Shown piece after piece: positions 26,771-35,870 of a stretch of DNA of 64,000 nt. The translations under genes were made by a program, and so were the position numbers. The notes beneath the pieces were generated by a model. The model was not told the DNA's origin. It made no database searches and saw nothing but the letters and a program-made list of their open reading frames with translations. Source of the DNA: Williamsia sp. (GTDB lineage: Bacteria > Bacteroidota > Bacteroidia > Chitinophagales > Chitinophagaceae); NCBI GenBank assembly GCA_015069695.1, contig JADCRZ010000018.1:1-64000 (forward strand). Reading direction: 5' to 3'. Position 1 is the stretch's first letter. Every line of letters starts with the position of its first letter.

Positions 26771-28174
26771 TTACTGAACAGCTTTCTTGAGCTCCATATA
26801 CCGTTTGCGCATCTCCGCCAACTTGTCGCGGTAGTTTCGGTTGAATGCCAGGTTCACCGTTTCATACCGGTCGGTTGCCACATTATAGAGTTGCTCGTAA
26901 CCGTTCTCAATGTATCTCAGGTATTTAAAATCCTGGGTTACGACCCCTTCTGTTTGCGGAATGGTTGGACTATTTAAGTAGGTGTGCTCGTAGAAAAAAT
27001 CTTTCCTGGGCGGAACAGAGCCGTTTGCGATCGACAGCAGGTTTTTGCCCTGCATGCGCCCCGGTATGGGCAATCCGGCCAAAGAAACAATAGTAGGAGC
27101 AATGTCGATATTGAGGGCAATCTGATCAGGTTCTCCCCTTCTTTGCTGGCTTGGCAGCAGGGGATCGTACACAATCAGCGGCACCCGGATCGATTCTTCA
27201 TGCCCGTACCATTTGCCTTCCAGGCCATGTTCTCCCAGGTACATGCCATTGTCGCCCATGTAAATGATAATGGTATGATCGGCAATATCGAGTTCTTTGA
27301 GCTGATTGATCAGGTTGCCCACAACCTCGTCTACACCCGTGATCAGCCGGTAATAGTTTTTTACGTTTTCCTGAAACAGCGCGTCGGTGGACAGCAGGGC
27401 TTTCCAGCGTTGCCGGGCAATATTTTGATCGGTGCGGAAAAAAGTAGGGAAGCGGTTCCAGTAGATAGGATCGGCCGTAACGGGTTTGGGGATGATCACA
27501 TCATTGTACAGGTTCTGGTAGCGGGCCTGGGGTATGAACCGGGGAGGATTGCCATCCTGCTCATGCGGAGCTTTGAAACCTACCGATAAACAAAAAGGCT
27601 CTTGCTTTCCGAACTGGTCTAAAAAAATCTTGATAGCATTGGCTACGCTGTCGGTATTGTGAATGATGGTTCCGTCGGCCCGTTTCATCAGATAGTCGGG
27701 CTGCTCTTCTTTCGGACATTTCCAATAATCGAAATAAATCGATGGGGGGTTAATTCTGCCTACACCAAATTTATTGATGTACCCAATTCTGTACCCTGCT
27801 TTTTTTAGCAGAAGAGGGTAGGTATTTGCCAGGGCATCGGGCGAGAAATCGGTCCCGAAATCATTTATTTTGTGCCTGGATTCATATTCTCCGCTCAGGA
27901 TGCTGGCCCGGCTGATGGCACAGATGGAAGTGGTTACATAGGCGTTCCTGAACATCAGCCCCTCTCTTGCCAGTGCGTCGATGTTGGGGGTTTTAACGAT
28001 CGGGTTGCCTGCCACACCCAGGGCATCCCAGCGTTGATCGTCTGTTAATAAGAAAATGATGTTCGGCTTTCCATCATAGTGATCATCTGAGGAGCCTTCT
28101 TTTAAATGCCGGGTACATCCTGCCAGAAAAAGCAGCGCCGGTAAAAGAAGCCGTATACAAAGCCTTTTTTTCAT
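26771..28174 (-). CDS. Sulfatase lipoprotein (S1 family)
   Basis: A 467-residue alkaline-phosphatase-fold sulfatase with a lipoprotein signal (LLFLAGC, Cys20). Metal ligands are in FLLTDDQRWD. The formylglycine motif is CAISR (Cys85) followed by ASILSG; the third position is Ile instead of the usual Pro or Ala. GDNGMYLGEHGLEGKWYGHE is the conserved metal and sulfate-site segment. It probably removes sulfate from a glycan or small ester in the periplasm. Activation needs a formylglycine-generating enzyme encoded elsewhere. It is divergent from the arylsulfotransferase-like gene. Confidence 0.9.
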   Translation of the reverse strand: MKKRLCIRLLLPALLFLAGCTRHLKEGSSDDHYDGKPNIIFLLTDDQRWDALGVAGNPIVKTPNIDALAREGLMFRNAYVTTSICAISRASILSGEYESRHKINDFGTDFSPDALANTYPLLLKKAGYRIGYINKFGVGRINPPSIYFDYWKCPKEEQPDYLMKRADGTIIHNTDSVANAIKIFLDQFGKQEPFCLSVGFKAPHEQDGNPPRFIPQARYQNLYNDVIIPKPVTADPIYWNRFPTFFRTDQNIARQRWKALLSTDALFQENVKNYYRLITGVDEVVGNLINQLKELDIADHTIIIYMGDNGMYLGEHGLEGKWYGHEESIRVPLIVYDPLLPSQQRRGEPDQIALNIDIAPTIVSLAGLPIPGRMQGKNLLSIANGSVPPRKDFFYEHTYLNSPTIPQTEGVVTQDFKYLRYIENGYEQLYNVATDRYETVNLAFNRNYRDKLAEMRKRYMELKKAVQ

Positions 28175-28576
28175 GTATCCTGCGTAAAAGAAACCGTTGA
28201 TATACCTGCAACAAACAAGCCCTCCGGCAGCCTGCCCCTCTTCTTGTTACAGGTCAGTTTCCAGCGTTTAAAGATACGAAAGCATCTTGACGTATTCCAA
28301 ACCCGGTGGGGAAATAAACCGGCAATTAACCGGCTTCAGCCACCTGCCCGTACTCCTTCCTATAAAAATCCGGCTGTAACCCAACCATAGTCCGCTGCAC
28401 AACGATCATGTTGTAACAGCTTGTTCGCAAAGCAGCTATGACGCAAACCCAGCTTTTCTGCCGGTGATCGTGCAGGCTAAAAGCCTTTACCTGCCGGCAC
28501 ATAGCACAATAATTGTAAGTACATACCAGTTTTGCCGGAACAACTACTTGTAATTCACACCTTAAAACAGTTTGCC
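28175..28576. other. Intergenic region between divergent sulfatase and sulfotransferase-like genes
   Basis: About 400 bases with no convincing gene. It must hold both promoters. The clearest structure is a nested hairpin at 28459-28499, with outer arms TGCCGG/CCGGCA and inner arms AGGCT/AGCCT around AAA. No consensus TAnnTTTG box was found. Confidence 0.4.
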
Positions 28577-29707
28577 ATGGGAAACCGACGTATACTTACC
28601 TGGATTTTTCTTTTATTTATTGCAGGTGCCTGTAAAAAAGACAAAGGCCCTGAAGTGCTTGTCAACTCCGATCCTACTGATGGTATTACCCTGTATTCAC
28701 CTCTCACCGGCGGAACCACAGATTATGGCAGCGTTCTCCTGCTTGATAAATACGGAAATACCATTGCACAACAACCCACGTCTGCAGATGCCTATAATTT
28801 TGAAAAGTGGACGGCAAACGGCAAAGTACGCTATACTTACCTGCAGCGCGATTTAAATACCAAGCAGACCGATCCTTCCATGATCCCCTGCAATGCCTTT
28901 ATCCTGGATGAAAACTTCGTCAAGCTAAAAAAGATTTCGCTGCTGCCGTATAATGGCCGGACAGATGCACTGGCAGTTGACGGACATGAATTTATTTATA
29001 TTGACGACAACCACTACATCACCCTGTCTTATTTTGAAAAGGGGGTAACCAATATTCCGGCTTCCTTGAATCCGGTCGCCAACTGCAAGGTCGTAACCCC
29101 AATCATTCAGGAAGTGATGAATGACAAAGTTGTTTGGGAATGGCAGGGCGCCGACTATCCTGAATTTTATGCCAACAGCATTGAAAGCAACAAGTTCAGT
29201 GATGCGACCGTATTTCACGATTACATGCACATGAACTCCATGTTTCTTGACCCTACAGACAACAACCTGATTTGCTCGAACCGCAACCAGAACAATGTAA
29301 TCAAAATCAACCGGACCAGCGGTGCCATTATGTGGCGATTGGGAGGCAACAACAGCAATTTCACGCTCACGAGCAACATGAAGTTCCTGCGCCAACACCA
29401 CGCTACCCTTACCGACAACAACCAAACCCTGCTGATATTTGACAACGGCCAGATCACCGAACGCAAATGGAGCCGGATCGTAGAATTTAAGCTGAATACA
29501 AATGAAAATACCGTACAATCGTTCAGCTCGTTTAACCTGCCCGACAGTACATTCTGCCAGTTTATGGGCTCCGTGCAAAAAAGGGGTGATACGTATTTTA
29601 TCGGTTGCGGAAGCACGCCCAAGCTAATGGAGGTGAACTACAAAACCGGAAAGATCAATTTACTTATGAGCTTTCCCAAATATTCTTATCGGGCACTGAA
29701 GTACTAA
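28577..29707 (+). CDS. Arylsulfotransferase-like lipoprotein
   Basis: A 376-residue protein with a lipoprotein signal (LFLLFIAGAC, Cys19) and a beta-propeller-like body. The segment FHDYMHMNSMFLDPTDNNLI, then NQNNVIKINRTSGAIMWRLGG and LRQHHATLT, matches the arylsulfotransferase (ASST) family, in which histidines transfer sulfate from a phenolic ester donor. The ATG at 28577 is preferred since it starts the signal peptide. The neighbouring divergent sulfatase suggests linked sulfate-ester chemistry, which is inference. It might only share the fold. Confidence 0.75.
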   Translation: MGNRRILTWIFLLFIAGACKKDKGPEVLVNSDPTDGITLYSPLTGGTTDYGSVLLLDKYGNTIAQQPTSADAYNFEKWTANGKVRYTYLQRDLNTKQTDPSMIPCNAFILDENFVKLKKISLLPYNGRTDALAVDGHEFIYIDDNHYITLSYFEKGVTNIPASLNPVANCKVVTPIIQEVMNDKVVWEWQGADYPEFYANSIESNKFSDATVFHDYMHMNSMFLDPTDNNLICSNRNQNNVIKINRTSGAIMWRLGGNNSNFTLTSNMKFLRQHHATLTDNNQTLLIFDNGQITERKWSRIVEFKLNTNENTVQSFSSFNLPDSTFCQFMGSVQKRGDTYFIGCGSTPKLMEVNYKTGKINLLMSFPKYSYRALKY

Positions 29708-29724
29708 CATCTCAACCGAAAATA

Positions 29725-29762
29725 AAAAACACGCCGTGATCAAGCATTGCGGTGTGTTTTTT
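29725..29762. terminator. Bidirectional terminator
   Basis: AAAAAACACGCCG pairs with TGCGGTGTGTTTTTT (allowing one G-T pair), between the convergent genes ending at 29707 and 29779. Confidence 0.85.
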
Positions 29763-29778
29763 ATAAAAGCGTATACAC

Positions 29779-31959
29779 CTACCGTCCGCCACCCGGGCAG
29801 TGCGCCCGCAAATAGGCAGTAAACAGGTCAGACAAATGCCGGCTGGTGCCTTCACCTTCGCTGATGCCATGTGTCCGGTTCGGATAGCTCATGAGCTGGA
29901 ATTGCTTGTCCCATTTCACGAGTTCGTTGATCAGCATTTCTGTTCCCTGGTAATGCACGTTGTCATCGCCGGTTCCGTGTACAACCAGCAGGCTGCCCCG
30001 CAGGTTTCTGGCGTGTGAAAGGGGTGAGCCGGCCTCGTAATCGGCCCTGTTTTCCTGCGGCAGTCCCATGTATCTTTCCTGGTAAATATTGTCGTAGCAC
30101 AGCTGGTTGGCAACCGGTGCTATGGCGATCCCGGTTTTATAGATTTCAGGATACTGGAAAAGCAGGTTCAGGGTCGTGGAACCGCCTCCGCTCCAGCCGG
30201 TTACAGCTACCCGGCTGGAATCAACCCATTTCCATTCCAGGATCTTTTTTGCAGCCATGGCCTGGTCACGGATATTGATGATACCGATTTTCCGGTAAAT
30301 GGCTTTGCGCCAGGCAGCTCCTTTGGGTGCCGGTGTGCCGCGGCCTTCTACCGCCATCTGGATATACCCTTCGGCAGATAAATCGCCTGCGTACAACCTG
30401 TTGGCCGTACCCAGGCTGCCGGCTGCATCCCTGACTGTAAGGCTGGCTGGTTCTGCGTATACGTTGAATACAACGGGATATTTTTTGGTACTGTCGAAGT
30501 TCCGGGGTTTTATCATCCACCCGTCCATGGTCACGCCGTCCTCTGTTGTAACCTGAAAAAATTCAATGGGTGGTGCTTCTACCCTGCCTCCTCTTCCGCC
30601 AGCTCCGGAACTGAGTGAGCGGACAAGTTCGTGGGCTGGAAGACTGACCCATTCTGTTTTTGAGGGATGGGCCAAGCTGGAATAGCTATGCAGGGCAAAC
30701 CTGCCGTCGGGTGATATGTTGTAATTGTGCGTACCCTTTTCTGCTGCCCCGGAAAGCAGGCGGGGCTGGTCGCTGCCCTGGAGCGGGATGCTGTACAGGT
30801 ACTGCTGCGTGGCATTCCCGGGAGATGCCGTGAAATACGCGGTTCCGCCTTTTTCATCTACCGCGCTCAGGCGGATCAGGTCGTAATTTCCGCGTGTAAG
30901 CAGGGATTCTTTTCCATCGCGCGTGATGCGGTACAAATGGCGCCAGCCGTCCTTTTCTGATACCCACAAGAAGGCCTTTCCTCCCTCGATCCAGTTCCAC
31001 CCCGTCGGTTCGTCCTGCACATCGATCCAGGCCTTGTCCTGCTCGCTGTAAATAGAAGTAGCCGCGCCTGTGAGGGCATTACAGATAAATACCTTTGCTT
31101 CGTTCTGTTTCCGGTTAAGCTGCTCCAGGATCAATTCCGAGCTGTTGCCGGCCCATTCCATCCGCGGTATATAGTGCTGGCGCGGATCACCCGGCACCTT
31201 CATCCACTGCGTCTTTGCGGTGGCAATATCCAGCACGCCTACCTTGCAGGGTGAGGGATCTTCTCCGGCTTTGGGGTATTCAACAGGTTTTACAAAGGAG
31301 TAAATAGAGTCGGTATTGTTGATAAGCAGAAAGTTCCTGATCTTGGTCGCATCGATTTGCCAGTAAGCAATCCGGCGGCTGTCAGGGCTCCAGCGAAAAC
31401 CATCCCGGCAATCAAATTCTTCTTCATAGGCCCAGTCAAACGTACCGTTGATCAGCCGTTCTGTTCCGTCCTGTGTAAGCTTGGTTAATTTACCGGTCGC
31501 TAAATTTTCCACGTAAAGATTGTGCTGCGAAACAAAAGCGGCTTTGGTACCATCGGGAGAGATCTTGGCAAACTGGAGGGAGGAAGCCGGCAACCCCTTT
31601 CCCAGTTGAACAAGCGTATGCCGGCTCAGGTCTGCCACCCAGTAATCACCCCGGGTATTCTGCCGCCACACCCTTTTGGTGTTTGTAAACAGCAGCAATT
31701 TTGTTTTATCATCTGTCAGCGAAAAACTCTGAACAGCCAGTGGCGCGGTTTGTCCCTTGGGTATAAGGAGTGAGGAATCAACCAGAACGGATCGATTGAA
31801 AGAAGGCAGTTCGTATGCTGCGATAGCACCTCTTTCAATTGTATAATAACTGCTGCCGTTGTTGGCCCATTTCAGGGCCCCGCCCCGCTGTGCGCAGAGA
31901 GAAGTAACCCAGATACAACCGATCAGCCAGCAGATGATTTTGCCAGAATTCATATTCAA
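29779..31959 (-). CDS. Dipeptidyl peptidase IV (S9 family)
   Basis: A 726-residue exported serine peptidase that removes X-Pro (or X-Ala) dipeptides in the periplasm. It has a signal peptide (to about LCAQ), an N-terminal beta-propeller with the substrate N-terminus-binding motif DWAYEEEF, and a C-terminal hydrolase with the nucleophile elbow GWSGGGS, Asp in GTGDDNVHYQ and His in NRTHGISEG. It is the last of three minus-strand genes (39 bases after the M1 peptidase), so sequential peptide trimming by co-transcribed enzymes is plausible. Confidence 0.94.
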   Translation of the reverse strand: MNMNSGKIICWLIGCIWVTSLCAQRGGALKWANNGSSYYTIERGAIAAYELPSFNRSVLVDSSLLIPKGQTAPLAVQSFSLTDDKTKLLLFTNTKRVWRQNTRGDYWVADLSRHTLVQLGKGLPASSLQFAKISPDGTKAAFVSQHNLYVENLATGKLTKLTQDGTERLINGTFDWAYEEEFDCRDGFRWSPDSRRIAYWQIDATKIRNFLLINNTDSIYSFVKPVEYPKAGEDPSPCKVGVLDIATAKTQWMKVPGDPRQHYIPRMEWAGNSSELILEQLNRKQNEAKVFICNALTGAATSIYSEQDKAWIDVQDEPTGWNWIEGGKAFLWVSEKDGWRHLYRITRDGKESLLTRGNYDLIRLSAVDEKGGTAYFTASPGNATQQYLYSIPLQGSDQPRLLSGAAEKGTHNYNISPDGRFALHSYSSLAHPSKTEWVSLPAHELVRSLSSGAGGRGGRVEAPPIEFFQVTTEDGVTMDGWMIKPRNFDSTKKYPVVFNVYAEPASLTVRDAAGSLGTANRLYAGDLSAEGYIQMAVEGRGTPAPKGAAWRKAIYRKIGIINIRDQAMAAKKILEWKWVDSSRVAVTGWSGGGSTTLNLLFQYPEIYKTGIAIAPVANQLCYDNIYQERYMGLPQENRADYEAGSPLSHARNLRGSLLVVHGTGDDNVHYQGTEMLINELVKWDKQFQLMSYPNRTHGISEGEGTSRHLSDLFTAYLRAHCPGGGR

Positions 31960-31998
31960 CGAGTTGATTTACTTAATAGATATTTTAAAAACACGGAT

Positions 31999-33738
31999 CT
32001 ACCTTTCAGTGCTTTCCAGCTTTTCCTGCTGCGGTGAAGACAGGGTAAGGGCGGAAGGCGATTTCACCCGTTGAACAGTGATGTAATACATCTTCCTGAT
32101 AGCAGCCGTATCAAACAAAGCGGCCTGTCCATCTACCAACGTGCTGCTCTTCCATTCTGTGGTAGGAAAAATTTTCAGCTTGATCGCATTCCGGTTCAAA
32201 GCCAGCGGCAGGTCGAACCCGGCAACGGAGTTTGTCCAGCGGTAAGACACCCTTTTCTGATCATCGCTGAAATAGTATTCCAGTTGCGGAATTTGTGTGG
32301 TGCGCAGGTACTGGTCAAACACCTTGGTATAATCATGCCCGGCCTGCTTGCTGATATACGCAACGATCTGGGGTGTGGTAACGGTCTGGTGATAGAAGGT
32401 TTTGTTTAATCCGCGGATGATCTGCCGGAAGAGCTCATCGTTGTCGATGCTGTGGCGGATGGCATGGATCATGTTGCCGGCTTTGGGGTACATATCGCCG
32501 CTGCCCTGGTCATTCACATCATAATGGGCAATAATGGGCCGGTCGTTCCGGATGCCCCGGCGGGTTCCGGCGTTGTAATCGTTGCCTGCCGTCTTGCCAA
32601 AAATATAATCTACATACAGGGTTTCGCTGTAATTGGTAAAGCCTTCATGAATGTACATGTCTGCCAGGTCTTTGCTGGTGATGTTGTTGCCAAACCATTC
32701 ATGGCCGCTTTCATGTACAATGATAAAATCCCATTTCATGCCGAGGCCTGTTCCTGAACCATCCCGGCCCCGGTAACCCGGCTTGTAGAGATTGCCATAG
32801 GCAACGGCCGACTGGTGCTCCATGCCGGTGTGCTGCACATCAACCAGTTTATAACCATCTTCATAAAACGGATAAGGGCCCATCCAGTATTCAAAAGCCT
32901 TCAGCATATTGTGTGTTTCGTAGGGCAGGTAGGTTTTGGCTTTTTCAAGATTGTAATCCAGCACCCAGTAGCTAACATCCAGGTTTCCTTTTTCGCCCTT
33001 GTATACCTCCTGAAAGCTTACATATTTGCCGATATAAGGAATGATGCAGTAATTGCTGATCGGATTTTTGACCACCCATTTTGAGGTGGTCGTACCATCC
33101 CCGTTGTTCTTTTTAGACTGAAGCCGGCCATTGCCAACAGCTACCAGGGTATCCGGAACCGTCATGGCCAGCGAGGCACCCTGGTCAGGCTCATCGCTCT
33201 GGTGGTCTTTGCAGGGATACCAGATGGAAGCACCCAGTCCCTGACAGGTAACAGTCATCCAGGGACGGCCCAGCGAGTCTTTGGCAAAGGTCCAGCCACC
33301 GCTCCAGGGTGGACGAGTACTTTCGTGCGGTTTGCCGGAAAAATAGACGGCGATGCGGTGAACGGATAGGGGAGCCTGCGACTGCTGGGCTGTTTCTACA
33401 TGCCAGGCGTTGCCTTCGCGGGTAAAAGAAAGCCGGCTGGTATTGTCGTATACAACGCTGTCAATTTGAAGGGGGTCCTGCAGGTCGATCTGCATGGCCG
33501 GCGGATGCTGCTTGCTGAGCACTTTGTATGTGATCACGTTGCATCCTTCGGTTGTTTTGTTGAGATAATCAGGTTTTACGGAGATGTCGTACCGCTGTAC
33601 ATCCCACCAGGCCCGTTCCGGCGTAATGCTGCCCCGCAGCGTATCTGCATGGGTAAACACTTTTTCTGCCGGCTGCTGGGCACGAACTGTAAGAGAGAGA
33701 GTAGCACAAAGAAGCAATACAGGTAGTAAACGGCTCAT
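31999..33738 (-). CDS. Exported M1-family metallopeptidase
   Basis: A 579-residue aminopeptidase with a signal peptide (ending VRAQ). The binding motif is TGMEHQS (GAMEN type) and the zinc site is HESGHEWFGNN plus Glu 18 residues further on in HEGFTNYSE. The N-terminal beta-saddle is present and the C-terminus is short compared with the 793-residue paralogue at 5090. It lies between the DUF2264 gene (56 bases upstream) and DPP-IV (39 bases downstream) on the same strand. Confidence 0.93.
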   Translation of the reverse strand: MSRLLPVLLLCATLSLTVRAQQPAEKVFTHADTLRGSITPERAWWDVQRYDISVKPDYLNKTTEGCNVITYKVLSKQHPPAMQIDLQDPLQIDSVVYDNTSRLSFTREGNAWHVETAQQSQAPLSVHRIAVYFSGKPHESTRPPWSGGWTFAKDSLGRPWMTVTCQGLGASIWYPCKDHQSDEPDQGASLAMTVPDTLVAVGNGRLQSKKNNGDGTTTSKWVVKNPISNYCIIPYIGKYVSFQEVYKGEKGNLDVSYWVLDYNLEKAKTYLPYETHNMLKAFEYWMGPYPFYEDGYKLVDVQHTGMEHQSAVAYGNLYKPGYRGRDGSGTGLGMKWDFIIVHESGHEWFGNNITSKDLADMYIHEGFTNYSETLYVDYIFGKTAGNDYNAGTRRGIRNDRPIIAHYDVNDQGSGDMYPKAGNMIHAIRHSIDNDELFRQIIRGLNKTFYHQTVTTPQIVAYISKQAGHDYTKVFDQYLRTTQIPQLEYYFSDDQKRVSYRWTNSVAGFDLPLALNRNAIKLKIFPTTEWKSSTLVDGQAALFDTAAIRKMYYITVQRVKSPSALTLSSPQQEKLESTER

Positions 33739-33794
33739 AAGCTTGGTTTTATGTGGGAGATCACGCTGCTCAAAGCTATCTAAAATCCGCCGGT

Positions 33795-35066
33795 TTAATG
33801 CGAGATGGCGTGATCAGTCTGTATATCCTCGCCTTTCCAGATTTTCACGGTGGTCCAGGGAAGGTCAGCGCCCAGCCAGAAGGGATTGCTGGCTGGCAGT
33901 CCCAACACCAAAAAAGCTTCCGAGCACAGATAAAGGCTGCCGGTGGAAATATAATTTTCTCCGATGCCTGGCTGGTGGCCATACAAGCCGATCTGCAGCC
34001 AGCCCTTTGCATCAAATGTACCGGGTGCCTCTGTTTGCCGTTTGATCATGGTATACAGGGCAGCCCTTACCTGCCGGGGCTCCAGTTCCTTGGGCAAGGC
34101 TTCCATCAGGGCGATCTTGGAAAGCAGGTGGAAAGCACCATAGCGGTAAGCAAGCGAGCGGCCCAGGGGCGGATAAGTTCCTTCCGGTGAGATCAGCCGC
34201 TCCTGCACGGCGGCATAGCGTTGGGCCCGGCGCAGTTCTTCTCCCCATAATTTTGCGTACGGACTTTGCGGATCGTGTTTGACCAGCGCGTCGAGGGTTT
34301 CCAGTAACATGGGGTGCATCACAAAGCTGTTGTAGTAATCCCAGTGAAACTCGGCCCCATCGCCATAGGCTCCATCACCCTTGTACCAGCTCATGAGCTT
34401 TGATACCGCGGTATCGACCTTGGCCCTTTCGTAATTGCCTTCGTAGGTCAGCAGGGCCGCCTCAACGGTAGAGCTGAACAAGACCCAGTTGTTGTTGCCG
34501 GGTTTGATGACGCGGGAAGATTGGAGGGCTTTAAAGACATTTTGTTTGGTGGCTTCATCCAACGGTTTCCACAACTGGTTGGGGGCACGCAGCAGGGCTT
34601 CAGCAAAAAAAGCAGCGTCTACGAGCGGCTGTGCGCCACTTTTGAAGTTCATGAAGTCGGCAGAAGCAGGGTCCACGGCATTTCTGATGCACTGGAGAGC
34701 CAGGTCAATGTATTTTTTGCGCAGCTTTCCCTCGGGCGTGTTGTCAGGGCCCAGTTCCAGCCAGGGGGCCATGCCGGAGAGCAATCTTCCAAAAGCTTCT
34801 AAATAGGTAAAAGAAGGCCGGTCTTTAACGTTGGGAGCGGCCTCGACCGGCATCTGCACGCGAAGCTGGTTTTTGCTCAGGGCATTCAGCACCGGATCAG
34901 CAATGCGGGTAAGCGTTTGTACAAGATAAGCCCGTTCCTGTTCCCCCTGCTTTTCGCCTTGACCGGCTTGCTGTGCCTTGGCAGGAGAAAAGCCCACAAC
35001 AAATAGACACAGGGCGGTAAAAGTCTGTTTGGCAGCGCATCTGATAGTAATAAATCTTATATACAT
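33795..35066 (-). CDS. DUF2264-family exported protein
   Basis: A 423-residue protein with a signal peptide (about 1-31, SPAKAQ). The body is an alpha/alpha-barrel-like helical fold: FTYLEAFGRLLSGMAPWLEL, AEFHWDYYNSFVMHPMLLET and TYPPLGRSLAYRYGAFHLLS are typical of DUF2264. Relatives are predicted glycan-active enzymes, but no function is established here. It is the first gene of a probable operon with the M1 peptidase and DPP-IV. Confidence 0.85.
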   Translation of the reverse strand: MYIRFITIRCAAKQTFTALCLFVVGFSPAKAQQAGQGEKQGEQERAYLVQTLTRIADPVLNALSKNQLRVQMPVEAAPNVKDRPSFTYLEAFGRLLSGMAPWLELGPDNTPEGKLRKKYIDLALQCIRNAVDPASADFMNFKSGAQPLVDAAFFAEALLRAPNQLWKPLDEATKQNVFKALQSSRVIKPGNNNWVLFSSTVEAALLTYEGNYERAKVDTAVSKLMSWYKGDGAYGDGAEFHWDYYNSFVMHPMLLETLDALVKHDPQSPYAKLWGEELRRAQRYAAVQERLISPEGTYPPLGRSLAYRYGAFHLLSKIALMEALPKELEPRQVRAALYTMIKRQTEAPGTFDAKGWLQIGLYGHQPGIGENYISTGSLYLCSEAFLVLGLPASNPFWLGADLPWTTVKIWKGEDIQTDHAISH

Positions 35067-35165
35067 CTTTGGAGAGGGATTTTTTAAACAGCTTTGGCCG
35101 GAAGCATAAACTTTCCTGGTTTCAAATGTACAGCACCAGGCCGGGCTGCGGAAAGAATTTTAAAT

Positions 35166-35197
35166 TTTGCTTGTATGGACTGTAAAAATTATTTTTG
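35166..35197 (+). promoter_or_regulatory. Bacteroidota-type promoter for the two-helix membrane protein gene
   Basis: TTTG at 35166-35169 and TATTTTTG at 35190-35197, 20 bases apart, form a near-ideal pair 19 bases upstream of the ATG at 35217. Confidence 0.6.
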
Positions 35198-35216
35198 AGC
35201 AAACTAACCCGTTCTT

Positions 35217-35660
35217 ATGCCGGATGAAGAAAAAGAAGTTGTAGAGGCGATTACAAAAGCGATCGACTTGTACAAACAAACTGCTGATAACTTGCGTGTT
35301 GTATTGATCATTTTTGGAACTGTCGGAATTGCAGCAGCCCTGTTCGTAACTGCTTTTGCCGGCGCTGATTTTATCAAGTCTGATGATGCCATCAGTATTC
35401 GTATTGCAGCATTTATAGCTGCGCTGTGTTTAACAGCTTTAACAGCCTTTAATGTACAGGCAAAGGGCAACAACGCCAGAAATGCTTTCCGCCACCTGAA
35501 CCATGCCTACCTGATGTACAGGATCGGAAGGATTACCGTAGCCGAACTGGTAAAGGCAAAAGACGACGCCGAAAAAATCATAGGCAGTGTGGATTTTCAA
35601 ACTTCTATCCACGAAAAGCCGGTGAACGGACCAGACAAGCTGCCGGCTAAATCAATGTGA
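35217..35660 (+). CDS. Two-helix membrane protein of unknown function
   Basis: A 147-residue protein with a short acidic N-terminus, two transmembrane helices (about 28-52 and 60-82) and a cytosolic helical tail containing NAFRHLNHAYLMYRIGRI. The layout (two helices, then a helix with aromatic residues) loosely resembles SLATT or DUF4231 effector-type 2TM domains, but the match is weak and I assign no family. It has its own strong promoter and is followed by a 210-base gap. Confidence 0.6.
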   Translation: MPDEEKEVVEAITKAIDLYKQTADNLRVVLIIFGTVGIAAALFVTAFAGADFIKSDDAISIRIAAFIAALCLTALTAFNVQAKGNNARNAFRHLNHAYLMYRIGRITVAELVKAKDDAEKIIGSVDFQTSIHEKPVNGPDKLPAKSM

Positions 35661-35870
35661 ATTTTCCTTCTTTTTGCAGAGGTTGCCCCATTTTTCAGGA
35701 GAAAAGATGGAAGGTCAGGTGCTGCAAAATAATAAATACCGCTTCCGCTCTTTAAAAAGTTATAAAAAAATTATAACATTGCACTTTACTTTGGATTCGA
35801 TACTCTCTAAAAAAACCTCACTTGCTGCCATTATCCGCCACAAAAAGATTATCTTATCTAATCGACCTAT

